A stretch of 53,881 nucleotides of DNA from Anthoceros angustus (GCA_010909165.1 MU008180.1:1-53881), one strand, 5' to 3'. Positions 40,500 to 51,700 are shown, numbered from the stretch's first letter. Numbers and translations: made by a program. Notes: a model not told the origin generated them from the letters alone.

Positions 40500-41340
40500 A
40501 CTCTACGGCATAACGGGTGAGTGCCCATGTGCCCGATGTCTGAGTTCGGCGTGTTACCTTCTCTGCCGTTACGAGCGCCCATAGCGCGATGGTAGCTTTG
40601 TATCGATCGTGCGCATAGTTAACGTAAGCTTATTGAGGATGCGGCGGATAAGTCCATTGGTCTTCTCCGTCAATCCGTTGGCCTTGGGTTGTAGGGGCGT
40701 TTCGATGTGTGATGCGAAATAGTCCGTCATTGCGTTATCACATCATTGAGGAAATGGGTTCCCCTATCACCGGTACCAGCGGACACCCATACCTTGTGAT
40801 GATGTTTTCGTGAGGAATTTGGCCACCGTGCTCGCGAGTCCGTTCTAGTAGCGGCCGCCACCCACACAGTGCGATCGTTGCCACCAAGATGTACCGCTTT
40901 TGTGTGTGCCTCGTCGTTGGTATATGGGTCCAGCGAGTCGATGCCCACTTCTCAAAAGGCGCTAGTGCTAGTATGGGCACTAACGGCCATTGTTGTGGCG
41001 TCGGCTTCCTCGACAAGCATCACACTTCTTCACAATTGGTGTGTTTCCCCATACATGGTGGGCCACGAGACCTCAAGATTTTCTTGGTGGTGACTGTATG
41101 CATAATGTCCACCACCTAGTCCTTGCATCCCTTTATTACCACCTCCGTTTCCGCTTTGTTGGAGGTACCTTCGTTCCGCCACCTTAAAGATGCACGTTAT
41201 ACAAGAAAAGGCGTGCACAAAGGCTGCGTGGACTTCGTTCGTTTGGTAGCTCCATCTCCCATAGGTACGTTCCAACTCCATAAGAGGGCCGCCCTGCGTC
41301 GCTCCCCTTCTCCGCTTCTGCCGTGGGTCCATTTTCCCCG
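40500..41340 (-). pseudogene. gypsy-III integrase, broken
   Basis: A 92-codon frame has PQQWPLVPILALAPFEKWAS, then YILVAT and ENIITRYGCPL. In another frame come GIDSLDPY (first Asp), GDRGTHFLNDVITQ (second Asp) and a degraded PYNP. These line up with ILPLAPFEKWGIDFVGPI, FENIITRYGCPLELVSDRGT and NPKENGLTEKTN of the intact copy at 52.7-53.7 kb. The Glu of the DDE triad falls in a damaged stretch. The zinc-binding part (TTKKIL, CMGKH) lies near 41040-41110. Confidence 0.85.
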
Positions 41341-41960
41341 GCTTAGGGTTTGTCCGTGTGCTCCTACCTCCTCCTCTATCGCTGCCACCAATTCCTCATC
41401 CGGGTCCTCCTCGATCCTGCGGGCAGGCTCTCTTTAATCTGGACAAGAAGTCGGTTTTTGGTGTTGCCGCCTTGCCTAGTCTCCACCTCAAATGTGAACT
41501 CCTGGCAACAGAATCCACCTCGCGTCAGGACAAGTGCCTTGTTCACCAAAGTGCTTGGTAGCAGTGATCAACATAGAAACACAAACTCATTGGGCGGAAG
41601 GTAGTGTCGAATTTCTTAGCACGTATACCATTATGCCTCTCGCTCCGTAGTAGTGTACCTCGTTCGCGTCGTGCTGTCTTCGCGTAGTAGATTGGGTGAT
41701 CCCTCGTTTATCATCTTTTGGTGAGCACTACTCGATGGGTGACACATCCATACACATGGAATCGCTTCCCCGGTCCGGTCCTTTGGTCTTGGGGGCGGCA
41801 GTGGTGCGGGGTCTCGAATGCCGCCTCCCTTTACGGCGTCCGGTCCATTCCTCCTCCTTCCTGAGTAGCTCCGTTAGCTTGGAGGCCCGCTTTGCAAAAT
41901 CTTGGATGAAACGCCTATAGTAACCCACCATGCCCAGGAATCCCGTAACTCCTTCAAGTT
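41340..41960 (-). pseudogene. gypsy-III RNase H, broken
   Basis: Near 41600-41750 MCMDVSPIE corresponds to the domain's first strand (VDASP). YTTTERE with FYVDHCYQALW near 41560-41650 corresponds to the usual YTTTEREAL and VDHQAL. It lies between RT and integrase. Frames change several times. Confidence 0.7.
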
Positions 41961-42650
41961 CGTGGTGCGAGTGGATGACTTTCACCTTGTCTTGGTCCAC
42001 CTCTATCCCTCCTCGGTGCCCAACAAGATTCCCTCTGTCATGCAGTAGCATTTCTCGGGATGAGCGCAGTTGAGTCTCCTACATCGTTCCAAACACTTCC
42101 ATAAATGTCCACGTGTTTGTCCTCCTCTCCGTGCACAGTCGTCCAAGAACACCTCCATGAAGTCCCTCGGAATTCCGGAAGGCGTTGGTCACCATCCGCG
42201 CATAAATGATCCGGGTGCTCTGTCATCCGAAGGCACTTGTTTGTAGGGCGTCCCCACTCCGTGGTGAATGTTGTCTTATCGGTCAGCTCCCTTAGGTGCG
42301 GTGGTTGTGGCCGGAGTAGCCATCAAGAAGGAGTAGGTACTCTCACCACCTTGTCCGATATGTCGTCCACAAAGGGCATGGGAAATGGTCCTTTCGTGGC
42401 GGCGTTAAGCTTTCTCCAATCTGAGACCGAATCTCGCCTGCTTCTTGACGACCACAATGGGCGCCACCCACTCCATTCACGATTGGGAAGATGATGTCGC
42501 TTCCGGATACTTATCCGGGACTTCCTTGACCTTGGCGAGTGCTTGGGATTGATTTATCTTGCCTAATCGAGCAGGCACCGCTCAGCTTCAGATCTATCCG
42601 GTGTTAGCCTTTGTTTGAATGCCCTTCATGTCGTGACCTTGAAAGCGAAC
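41961..42650 (-). pseudogene. gypsy-III reverse transcriptase, broken
   Basis: WVAPIVVVKK near 42435-42485, a degraded FPMPFVDDI, TTFTTEWG near 42250-42275, an eroded DFMEVFLDD near 42130-42165 and GHRGGIEVDQDKVKVI followed by FLGMVGYYRRFIQDFAKRAS at 41880-42051 give the standard RT order. The TTEWG...FMEVFLDD form is typical of a plant gypsy branch whose catalytic box is FLDD instead of YIDD, unlike gypsy-I. No continuous frame remains. Confidence 0.85.
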
Positions 42651-43109
42651 ACCTCATTGAATTCCCCAACAAGCGTGAGGTCTTGTTTTAACTCCGATGG
42701 CATACCCTTGCGGAATTTTGAATTTCCGGCGAACCTCCACGTCTTCCACATCGTCGGGTTGTAGTCTCTTTCCCTCGCTTCACTCGTCCAAAGCCATCAT
42801 CCTCCATCAGGGTTCATCTTCACGCATTCCCCATTCTCGGAAGAGTTCTCGAGTGAACCGGGTTACTTCTTGAGTCCTCCTCATCCGGAGGTTCCCCGCC
42901 TTTGTCCTCCCTTGACTTCCACTTGAAGCAATGATCACCTCGCTCCAAAGTGTCCCTCCGGTAATCCATCTTCTTCTTGGACCACGAGATTTTGGGAAAG
43001 GGTAGTCCTCATTCGTATCCTCGCGCTCATCGTCCCCACTTGTCTTGACGGAGGTGTACCCCTCAGTGGTGCCGGTTTCACGTATGTGTCCTTACTCCAG
43101 TGTCGCTAC
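42651..43109 (-). other. protease-to-RT linker of gypsy-III, no motif
   Basis: Degraded sequence between the protease and RT. VFAFKG-like remains near 42640-42665 mark the start of the RT leader. No open frame of note. Confidence 0.4.
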
Positions 43110-43870
43110 GTCCTTCCCTCACCTTGGATCCCGTCCAGCAAGTGTATTTCCTTCCGTCCAGTGTAGTTTTGTCGGCGGTGCCAAGGCGCTAGCGGGACCT
43201 CGTACCCCGGAGGTCCGTGTGATGACGACAAATCTAATGTATAGGGGCTCGCTATGGTGGCTTGGACTCGGGACAACTCCCTGGCGCTCGCGCGTATCGC
43301 CATCACGAGGGTTTTGGTGGATGGCTCGAAGGTGGTGAACCCGTCTTGCGGTGGCCTCGGTGATGAGGTTCACTCGACCCGTGTCTAGAGCACGTTTTTA
43401 ATTACACACCGCAATTTCCACACCACTGGGCGCCCGTATGAGATACTACCCTTACCTCCACGTTCTTGCCCTTAGGGCCAAGTTTGCGTGGTTGCGTTCC
43501 ACGATGGCCTTCCGGACTTCACAGCCGATGCCGGGTTGTCTTTTAACAAGCGCCTAAGGGACACCAAGTGTTGTTGGTCCATCATCAAGTCGGCCACCTT
43601 GAAAGGCGGGTGGTTCTCCTCTGTTGCGTCACGCCTTGACTCCTCCGGTTTTTGCCACTGGTGGTCGGACTCTGTCGGGTTCTTCTTGAAGCATCTCGGT
43701 CACTTCTCGGACCACATTGGAAGCTGCGGGTGTTGCCTTGGGTGAGTCCGCTTCTCCCATTTTTGGTTTGGTTCTTCTCTTGGCGGCTGCCCGGTTAACT
43801 TCGTCCTCTTTGGCGGGTTCGGCTTCCTTCGCAGTGTTAGTCCTCCGTGTCCGTGGGACTATCCCCATTT
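43110..43870 (-). pseudogene. gypsy-III aspartic protease with gag-side linker, broken
   Basis: Protease cuts the polyprotein. A Lys/Glu/Ala-rich linker (79 codons at 43629-43868: EAEPAKEDEVNRAAAKRR) is followed by FKVADLMMDQQHLVSLRRLL near 43525-43605. Then comes RALDTGRVNLITEATARRVH near 43335-43392, with the catalytic DTG triplets at 43377-43385. GPPGYEV-L and RKEIHLLDG close the domain near 43115-43200. Relative to the common LLDTGSRVNLI, one residue after DTG is missing. Confidence 0.8.
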
Positions 43871-45440
43871 TCTTCCTCTTAATGTCTCCTTTTCCTTCGC
43901 TCCTTTCGGACTCGGGTTGACACTTCCGGTACCTCAGTCCGCCTTCTCCTCCTTAGCGAACTTGCTTGTACCACCTCGTTAGCTCCCTGGTGCCTCCTCC
44001 CTCCACTGTCGTCTTCAATTTGTACAGGCGCGCCTTAGGGAGAGGCGTGGCGGTGGCTCCCAGCGGGTGGCGTGGCCGCCGTCCTGCGAGGACACAAGTC
44101 TTACGCCATGTGCCTGCACCTTCAATCTCCACAGGCGTTCAAAGTCCCGTTGCCTTGCCAGTGGGGTATGGGACGCGTTGGAGTAGTGCGGGGTTCCCCA
44201 GTTCCAAGACCACCGCCGAGAATTCTGGAGGGGCTCCCATGCGGTCTTGCATCGGAGGTCGATGCAGACGGACCAGCTGTGGGGTACATCGTCACGGATC
44301 TGGTCCGGTTGTGCTTCTTGCACTTGGTATGCATCCTCCCCATTCCTCGGACTCTTCCCGTAGTCATACTCCACAGTTCCGGGTGCGGAGGCGGTTGGCC
44401 GAATGCCCATGTTGGTGACACACCGCACAGATGAGTCACGGACCGTGGTGGCCGCCTTACGCCGTTCTTTATCCTTCACGGTTGATCGTCAACTCCTCCA
44501 CCCTCTTCATTACCGTTCTAGATCTTCCCTCGCTACTTCCTTCAAAGGAGCTGGGTCGGGACCTCTCGTCATGCGGGCATCATGACCTCCTTCTTTTCCA
44601 CCCTCCGCGACTACGGGCTTCTTCTTCTTATTTTTTGGCGGGGTTCTTCTTCTTCCATGACTCCTCAGTTCTTCTTGAGTCCTCTTCCTCTTCCTCGGTA
44701 CCTCGGTCTCATCATCCTCCTCGTCAGGGTTCTTCATCTTGTCCGACCCGTTCTTCTTTTTCTTCTTTCCTCCTGGAGGAGTCCTCGGCCGTCGTTGGTG
44801 CATTCGATTCTTCATAGTTTCGGACCGCCTTGCTCACATCTTCTCAAGCGGCGTGCTTAGCCATTGGCTTGGATAAGCGGTGCGAACCAACCGCTTTGCA
44901 TGGTAGTGTGAGTGGGGTCGGTCCGCGGAGCGTAGAATTCGATGTCGATCCCAACTTCTCCGTCTTTCCTCGCTTGGGTTCTCGAGTTTGGACAAGGCGT
45001 AGCCTTCTTGATCGATTCGGAATCTTTCTAGAAGGCATCCTTCAATCTTGAAGGTTGCGGGGGTGCGTTACAGGCGGTACTTCCTCGATACCAGCAGGCA
45101 TGTCCGGACCCCTTGGAGCAGTGAAATTGCGCATCCGAACCTTCTCCGTTGAAGTTTGCGAAATCCTCCACGAAGGTTTGCGTCTCTCTCCTTCTTACCT
45201 CCAAAGAGAATCGCTTGCTTTCGGCGTTGTTGCCATCGCGCGATCGTGAGGATGAGGAACCGCCACCACGACTTGGTCTGCTTCCTCCTCTCGATCCGAC
45301 AACTCCACCCACGCTTACGGTTGGTGTCCCTGCCTCGAGCTCGTCGTCTCTCGCTCGGGCGCTCGCGATCTGGCGTCCGACTCTCGATTGTCTTAACTAC
45401 CTCCGTCCTCACGCATCCACGCTTGCGGAGCGATTTCATT
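43871..45440 (-). pseudogene. gypsy-III gag region, broken
   Basis: By position between PBS and protease this is gag. Frames are short (60-154 codons) and changing. TFVEDFANFNGEGSDAQF near 45110-45175 and KKKKKNGSDKMKNPDEEDDE near 44695-44770 are the most protein-like parts. A Cys-rich patch near 44015-44440 (CVTNMG, CIDLRCKTAW) might be a remnant zinc-binding region, but no CCHC knuckle is visible. Confidence 0.55.
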
Positions 45441-45460
45441 CCCGAGCAGCGCCAAAATGT
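45441..45460 (-). other. PBS-like site of gypsy-III
   Basis: On the minus strand ACATTTTGGCGCTGCTCGGG: an LTR-like ...ACA end, then TTTTGGCGC. It resembles plant gypsy sites complementary to tRNA-Asp. Confidence 0.45.
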
Positions 45461-46110
45461 GCGCGACTTTTCGAGCCGGTAGGCGCACAATCCGTGTCGT
45501 TGTAGGAAGAAGTCCGTTCCCCAAAGGAATGATAGCTCCGTTTGCGGCGTTTGGTGATTCTCGTCTTACTTTGCGTCCGTTCGGTTCGCGCACACCTCCT
45601 CGTTCACGTCCTACTCGCGACAAACACCGCCGGGCCGGTATGGCCAAGCGTTTAAGGACCGTTCGTCCGTATCGTTCGTCCTCACACTCTCGTCCTTTCC
45701 TCTCTCCCTCACGCTACACTTATCGGTCTTAGGAAGGCAGCGGGTTACAGGACCTCCTCGTCGTTCCGGGCCTCTCGTCCGGGCTCTGCCGCCCCTCCGG
45801 GTCCCTCCGGCTCACGTTCGGTCCGTTCGGCGGGCGCGGCTCGGGCGAGCACGGGTCCCCGATCACCCTTCCACGCACACACCACAACACGTTAGGTCCG
45901 TCACGGGACCACATCAATCTCCGGGGTATCGTGCGCTTTCGGTGACTCGGGACTCACGTTAGAAGACACACAAAGGTGCGCAGAGCAGCGGCATCAACAC
46001 CAAGAAGATGATTTATTGAGCGGCCTGACCCTCTTATACTACGCCGTCGGGCGTCTTTATTACACCTATTACGGTGATGGCCATTTCGGTATCGGCCGCC
46101 TACCATCCTA
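45458..46110 (-). repeat. LTR family L3, 5' LTR of gypsy-III
   Basis: It ends GCGCACA just before the PBS-like site. Inside are TATAAGAGGG, AATAAAT and CCTTTGTGTGT in the order and spacing of the 23.3-23.8 kb copy. The start is near the end of gag-CC element B and cannot be fixed exactly. Confidence 0.5.
46012..46038 (-). promoter_or_regulatory. TATA box and AATAAA of L3 LTR
   Basis: TATAAG (46033-46038) and AATAAA (46012-46017), with nearly the same spacing as in the other L3 copy. Confidence 0.5.
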
Positions 46111-46369
46111 TTCCTCCTCTCCTTCGCCTGGAAGGTCAGGTTCCGCCTTGGGATTGGTGGTCCAATCTCCCGTCACGGCAGTTGCGCGCAATCGGATGAT
46201 CCGGCGGGACCCCTCCTCTCTCCGGAATCACAGCCGGGTTGGGCTGGCGTGATCGGCGACGCCCGTTACCACACGTCATCCTCCCACAGCCTCCCCGTGG
46301 GTCCCCCCTCGGTGGGGCCTCTATCTGCTCCCCTAGCGTAAGTCGAAGGGGCTCCTCCTTCTTTGTCGG

Positions 46370-46520
46370 ACCTCGAGGTCGGTCTCGACTCCGTGAACTC
46401 CGGTCAGGCTTATTTCCCAGTCCCGGTGGGTCGGCCTCGTCTCTGAGGTTCGGACCTCGGTCCGAACTTCGGTCCGGTCCCCTCGGACCCCTTCACTGGA
46501 CCTCTGCTAGGTCCTCCCTA
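46370..46520 (-). repeat. GGTCC/GGACC repeat tail of element B
   Basis: Repeated GGACCTCG, CGGACC-TC-GGTCCG (a palindrome with 2-nt loop near 46451-46464) and GGTCCGGTCC; counterpart of the arrays in element A and in the 5.3-kb fragment. Confidence 0.7.
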
Positions 46521-48808
46521 CCCAGACCCTTGTCTTGGGTGGGGTTGGCTCCTCCTTCCTCCTCCTTCGGGCCCCACCTCTTCTCCCGGCGGGTTGGTGG
46601 GAACTTACCAGGGTTGTCTGCCCTCTCTCCTCTTGCTCCTCTCCCGCCGTCGTCTCCAAGCAGGGGCCCTAGGGTCCCCGTCTTGTCCCGTGCCCTTCTT
46701 CCCCTCAGGCCTTCCGGTCCGTCTATTTGAGGCCTCAGGAGCTCGGTGTGGTAATAGGCAAAGTCGAATCCACTTGTTGGATTGCCTCTTCCACGTGTGC
46801 GGGCACCCGTACTCCCTTCGCCATAGGTGCTCGGGGGTGGCGTCTTGCCGCTTGTTGGACCACCTCCCCTTTGATAGTGGGCCTTCCTTGAGGCTCGCTC
46901 GGTCACCTCCCTTGATTGTTGCTCCTGCTCCAACTCCCTTCGTTCGCTCGCTTGCCCGCCATAACGTTCCCGCCTTCCTCAGCTGGACGGCTTCTTATTT
47001 TCGGTGCCCTCGCTCTCCTTCATTACATGCTCGCCATCTCCCTCTCAGACGGTCGGGCAACTCTGCCCAGCCCCTTGAGCCCTTCTCCATCTCGGCGTCA
47101 CCTCCCTGTTCCATCGCCGCCTCCGTCATGCAGGCGCCGCTCTATTTCCGGTCGCGACCATGTCTATATTCCATTCCTCTAATTTGGGCTGACTCAAAGT
47201 CTCCTTCGGTCTTCCATCTCCACTTGCTTGCTCCACCTCCGGTGAGTGGAGATCCTCCATCTGTCGCGAACTTCCTTGGCTGGTGGTCCGCTTGCTCCGC
47301 CACCTCCTGCTCCATCTTGAGGCGATGGGCGCTCTATCTCACTCGAAGTCTTGGATTCTCGTTGAGAACCCCTTCTTTGCTCCAGCGTCTTGGGTTGTAA
47401 CTCCAAGGTGTCCTTCATCCTCCTCCCCTCCCTTCTACCTCCTGCAGTGCAGAGGGTCCCGATTTCCGGTCTTTGGCCTCAGTGTTCTGCCGGCTCGTCG
47501 TGCTTGCTCCTTGCTGCTCGGCCTTGATTGGCCGTGGCTCTAGCCTCCCTCCGGTTCGATCACGATGAGTGATCGCGATCGCGCCGTGGCCTCGCCTCCT
47601 TGGCCACCTTCACTGAGCCTCTCCAGCTTGGCTCGGTCTGGTCAGGCCGCCTCCGCGGTCCAGCCCTCTCCGCTTCGCGGGCCTCTTCGCCTCTGCTGCG
47701 CTACCCCCCTCACTGCGGTCCTCGGCCAGCTTGGGCCTCCTTAGCACCTTGGTCTCCTCCGGTGAAGGAATTTAGTCGGTCCTTGCGGATGGACGGACTT
47801 CCCTCTCGGCCTCCGGCGTTTCCCTTCCTCAATCGGCCGAGGCCTTCCTTCCTTGCCTCCTGGGCCCCTCAAGCACTCTGGAGGAGTACCATGCGCCTCG
47901 GGTGGCTTCTACCTCACAGGTCTTCTCGGCCATCCCGGAGACCCCAAAGCATACTCCATGGCGGTAGCAGGGACCGCCGTGTTTCTTCCACGGCGGAGTG
48001 AGGCTCCCACAAAGTCCGTGGTGGGGCGGCATTTCAGATCGAGGACCTCCATACCGGTCCGAGTAAGTCGGTGGGTTCTCCGGACCTAATCGGGACCCTT
48101 AGGTCACTGAGTCTTGACTCGGAGCTTCACCCCTCCTTGGCCCTTTTGGCGAGCTCCTTCTCAGCCCTTTTTCTCACAGGGCTCGGAGGTGAGGGAGTCG
48201 GGGGCAAGCCCTTTGCCCCTTCACAGCCGGAGGCAGGACCCGGCTCGAGTGCAGTGCTGCCCGGTGTCCTCTGCTCCACAGGCGTCCTTTACGCCCCTCC
48301 TTCCTTCCTCTTCTTGCCACTCAGGTAGGCGGGGTAAGTCTTGGCACCGTCGGTGTCTGCGTTGGTAGCTCTTGCGTCTCTTGGTTCCCTCGGGTGGCGG
48401 GGCTCCTCGGTGTGGTTATGGCTGGGTTGGGGCCTCTGCTTCTGCTTGGGCTGCTCGGTTGGGGCACGGAGGAGGAGGCGGTTCTTCCATACTTCCACAG
48501 GTGGTGAGGGGTCCGTTCAGACGTATGGAGTCAAATTCCCTCGATCGTCCCTCCTCCGGGTCCGTTTGGCCTTGATCGGCCTCCCCACCTCGGGCGCCCT
48601 TGCGCTCCACTTGGCGGGGCCTCCGGTCCTTTCGGGCGCCCGCTCAAGCTCTCCTTCCTTGAGGCTCGAAATGCCCCATACATGGATCGGGTATGGGGCG
48701 GCCAGATATGAGGCTTCTCGCTCCCAGGCTTGCGGGCCTCACAGCTAAGCAAGATAATCCTTCCCAGTCGCCCTCTTCCCCGGCGCATGCGGGAATACCA
48801 GCGATTAT

Positions 48809-48831
48809 CACCAAGGTGATCCACCTTGGTG
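48809..48831 (-). other. conserved hairpin in gag-CC element B
   Basis: The same 9-bp stem CACCAAGGT/ACCTTGGTG as element A, with loop GATCC. Confidence 0.8.
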
Positions 48832-49470
48832 GCGAGTTCAATGGACAATGATCGGGCTACGCCCTTACGGTCGGTATCGGATATCGGCCGTTGGTGGTCC
48901 TCTGCGTCGAGCCTCGCCGTGCGGCCCTATCTTCCCCCGCCTTGAGGGCTCGGCACCACCCCTTCTTCCTCCTTTGGGCGGTTGTAGGCCGCCCTCAGGA
49001 CCTCCAAGGTCCATCGCCTCGGGTCCTCCCGGAGGTTCTTGGACCGCACCTCCTTGTTGACCGCCGCCAACATCTTCCGGGCGAACTCCCGGACCAGAGT
49101 GACGCTGTCGAACGTCCAGACCGTCTGGAACGCATCCAGGTGCCACTCCTCCACTAATTCTCCCGCTTCCTCCAGCCAGGGCCCAAAGTCCGGATAGCGC
49201 CGGGTCACAATGTTGCGCTCCACGAGGTTCCATGGCTCCCAAACTTCATGAGCTTTTGGGTGCCATGCTTCTCCTCCCTTTGTTCTGTAGCAGCCGGGAG
49301 GCTGGCAGCACGATGCGCCTTCTTGCCCCGCGTTGTGCTCCAACCCCAGCGGTGAGCGGCAGATGTCTGGCGTCAACGAGATAGCGCGGAAGGCGAGTGC
49401 GGGAAGGCTGCGAGGCTGATTGTCTGAGGCGCGAGTAATGACCCTCACTTATGCAGCCGGCGCCGTTGGA

Positions 49471-50270
49471 AATGTGCAGTGCAGGCGAGGGAGTGCCTCT
49501 TCCACATCAATGCTGCCGGGAGGCTGCATGGCTCACTCTGACTGCCCGCTTCTCCTTCAGCCACATGCGTCGCGTCTGGCGGCCTTCACGCCCAGGCGTA
49601 CTCTAGTCTCTTGGCACTTCGCGGGCGTGAATGCACCTTGTAGCGGCCCTTTGGCACCCCTCGGTCTGGTGGCATGCCGTGCCCTCCTCATTGTCTCATG
49701 CGCCCATCTGCTGAGTTACTTGGCGTGTTGTCTTATCCGGCTCGGTGTGGTGGGACACACTGATCTGGATTACGTGGGTGTCAGTCCTAACCCTTGGTGG
49801 GCCAGTCAGGTAGCTCCTCGAGATCACAGGAACCCACTCGGGGTGTAGTCAGGGGTGTTAGACCTATTCCTTCCTTTCACGCCTGTATTTCTACTTGAAC
49901 CTATGAAAAAAACAGAGCGACTTATTTCCCAACCCTAAAGGGAAGTCCCCAGTAGTCCACACGCAACAATCCTTCACATCGGTTGTGTGCACTGTGTACT
50001 CCCTAGGGCGTCTTGGAACTGGAACTTGCTCTAAGTGTCCAGATCCACAGGAATTTGTTGTCTAGTGCACTGGGCTCTAGATGATCGTGAGAATTAGAGA
50101 AATAAAATAGATCCTCGGATCCTCGAGCGGCATACAATGCATGCTTTCCGCGTCATTGCTCTTCCGCTTCACATATTCGGATTAAATAAGCTAGAAAGCA
50201 CATTGTGGCGCTAGAAGCCTTAGGTTCCTAGAATACTGTGATAGTGCGCAATATATAGAAAGACAATGAA
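49471..50270. other. probable LTR of element B and flanking DNA, no gene
   Basis: It precedes the PBS-like site of element B on the minus strand, so at least 49471-49860 should contain B's 5' LTR. TAACACCCCTGACTACACCC near 49840-49860 (minus) could be its start. The plus-strand 142-codon frame here has no motif. From 49.9 to 50.27 kb I see nothing I can assign. Confidence 0.35.
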
Positions 50271-51700
50271 TGGTTCTAACATATATTGGGACATTGAGCA
50301 CACTGGTGCTGCCATATACCGTGAAACTTTTGTGGCCGGAAGCTCGTTGAATTACAAGAAGGAATAAAGCAATTAATTAAAAGGTTGAATAAAAATTGTC
50401 TTAAGTACTTCAATAGCAGAAGGTGTGGACCATTCACCACTAACCAAGATCTTAAATAACTAAATAATAACTGATGTAGGTTAATAAGAACCTTCCACGA
50501 TTCTAACACATCCAAGCTGTCATGCGCTAATCATGCTTTTGTCAGCAACTTGAGAACATGCCCTAACGTCCTTGACGTAGAATGAAGAATCCAGATTATC
50601 AAGCAGGCTGCCTTAGGCTGCATCACCACCGCGCTGCGATCGCGATCGCGTAGTATAGTTATTTCCAAACCTAACATCCTTTCCTTGTAGCATCATGCGT
50701 GCTAAACCACTCTCTATGAGGGTAACATGGAAAGATGCACTGATCGATTATCAGTGCGAGAATAAATGACTATCACGGTACATTAATTATGCGGCATTCA
50801 GTAAGAAGAGATAAGGACATCTCCGTCCTCAACAAAATTTAACTCTTCCAACTTGACTTTGAAATGCCTTCTTGTCGTCACAACTTCTTCTTTTCCTTGG
50901 TCCTTTTTTCAACTTCTCGCACTCTCTTTTAGAAGTGACCCTTTTGTGACAATAGTGACACTCCACATTCTTATTCTATTCTACGAAAGTTGCTACGAGG
51001 CTTACATCCAGGTTGCTTCCCTTTGCGGTGGACCTCCCTCTCATTTATGAGGGAACCTTTGGAACCTTTGGAAAGGTTCCATGTTTTCCTGTTCACCTCC
51101 TCGATTAACGGGCTACCTTCTACATTACTGATGGTAAGACCACTAGCGAGGCAAAATTACTCGAGGCTGCGAAAGGTGTCCCAACTCTCACGGTGATGTG
51201 ACCCATGCGAAACATAGCTCTCATGAATGCAGGGATGTGATACCTTGAGATGAGAGGGGCTGAAAATGGTGAAATCGTTGAGATGATCGGACATCCTCGT
51301 CCTTCCTTCATCTTCAAGTCCACGTTTGTATTCGAACAATACACAGCCGCACTTTGCTTCTCATAAGTCCTGACTTACGCCCGCAGTTCGTAACTTGTGG
51401 TCTTATCTTTCATTGAAGACCTTGTTTTTGACAATGTTAGCATGATAGTAGATCTAGCAAGCTCATCCAGTCCGCCACTCATCCGTGTCATACTATCGGT
51501 TTGGCGCCTAACAACTTTATGGGCTTGATCTGCTTTTTACGCACTAGAACATTATACACTTGTTCTTTCGAGCGGGAAGTTAGTACCATCTAACTTCTCG
51601 ATATTGAACATGACGTTTTCGATGATGAAGACATCATGACTCAAATCGTCTGGATGAAACACTTTCGACTCGCCTTGTCGGAAAGTCAAAAGAAAAAAGT
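50270..51700 (-). pseudogene. Ty1/copia copia-4: gag and protease, broken
   Basis: The gag start is seen near 51590-51620 as IEKLDGTNFPLER, like the usual KLDGTNFxxWK. LDELARSTIMLTLS near 51440-51480 and FEYKRGLEDEG, RMSDHLNDF and ESWDTFRSLE (60 codons at 51157-51339) match the copia gag core. The zinc knuckle is near 50915-50955: ECHYCHKR, with GHF in a neighbouring frame, then KRECEKLKKG. Protease follows near 50705-50765 with GASFHVTL and PHREWFS, the copia DSGCSYHMTPHREWF site. A degraded minus-strand frame (79 codons at 50276-50515) ends the readable part. Integrase, RT and RNase H are absent. Confidence 0.8.

Larger units (their letters stand above)
40480..45460 (-). mobile_element. Ty3/gypsy retrotransposon gypsy-III, nearly complete but decayed
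   Basis: On the minus strand, after an L3 LTR and a PBS-like site, the remains run gag, protease, RT, RNase H, integrase in the gypsy order over 5 kb. Every domain is broken by frameshifts. The sequence is closest in this window to the intact integrase at the right edge and to gypsy-II, so these appear to be one lineage. Confidence 0.85.
46110..49470 (-). pseudogene. gag-CC element B: inverted copy of element A
   Basis: On the minus strand a GGCGCC PBS-like core (49459-49464) and leader precede a 173-codon frame. That frame has KAHEVWEPWNLVERNIVTRR, LEEAGELVEEWHLDAFQTVW, EFARKMLAAVNKEVRSKNLR and RRWTLEVLRAAYNRPKEEE. This is the best-preserved N-terminal block of the family: helical, with Trp/Leu spacing like a capsid-type domain. 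KVDHLGDNRWYSRMRRG follows at the conserved hairpin (48810-48840). Pro/Arg-rich linker, coiled coil and the DFAYYHTELL helix (46745-46790) then follow, in the same order as A. No pol motifs. I infer a gag-only, non-autonomous LTR element; the family name is unknown. Confidence 0.65.

Noticed and set aside
46594-47400. 268-codon plus-strand frame, the second longest in the window
   Set aside because: It is the antisense of gag-CC element B (coiled-coil and DFAYYHTELL region) and is not preserved in element A's antisense.
50632-50652. Palindromic CGATCGCGATCGCG as a regulatory site
   Set aside because: A single isolated occurrence in decayed copia-4 DNA; a similar word near 47.57 kb is out of any shared context.
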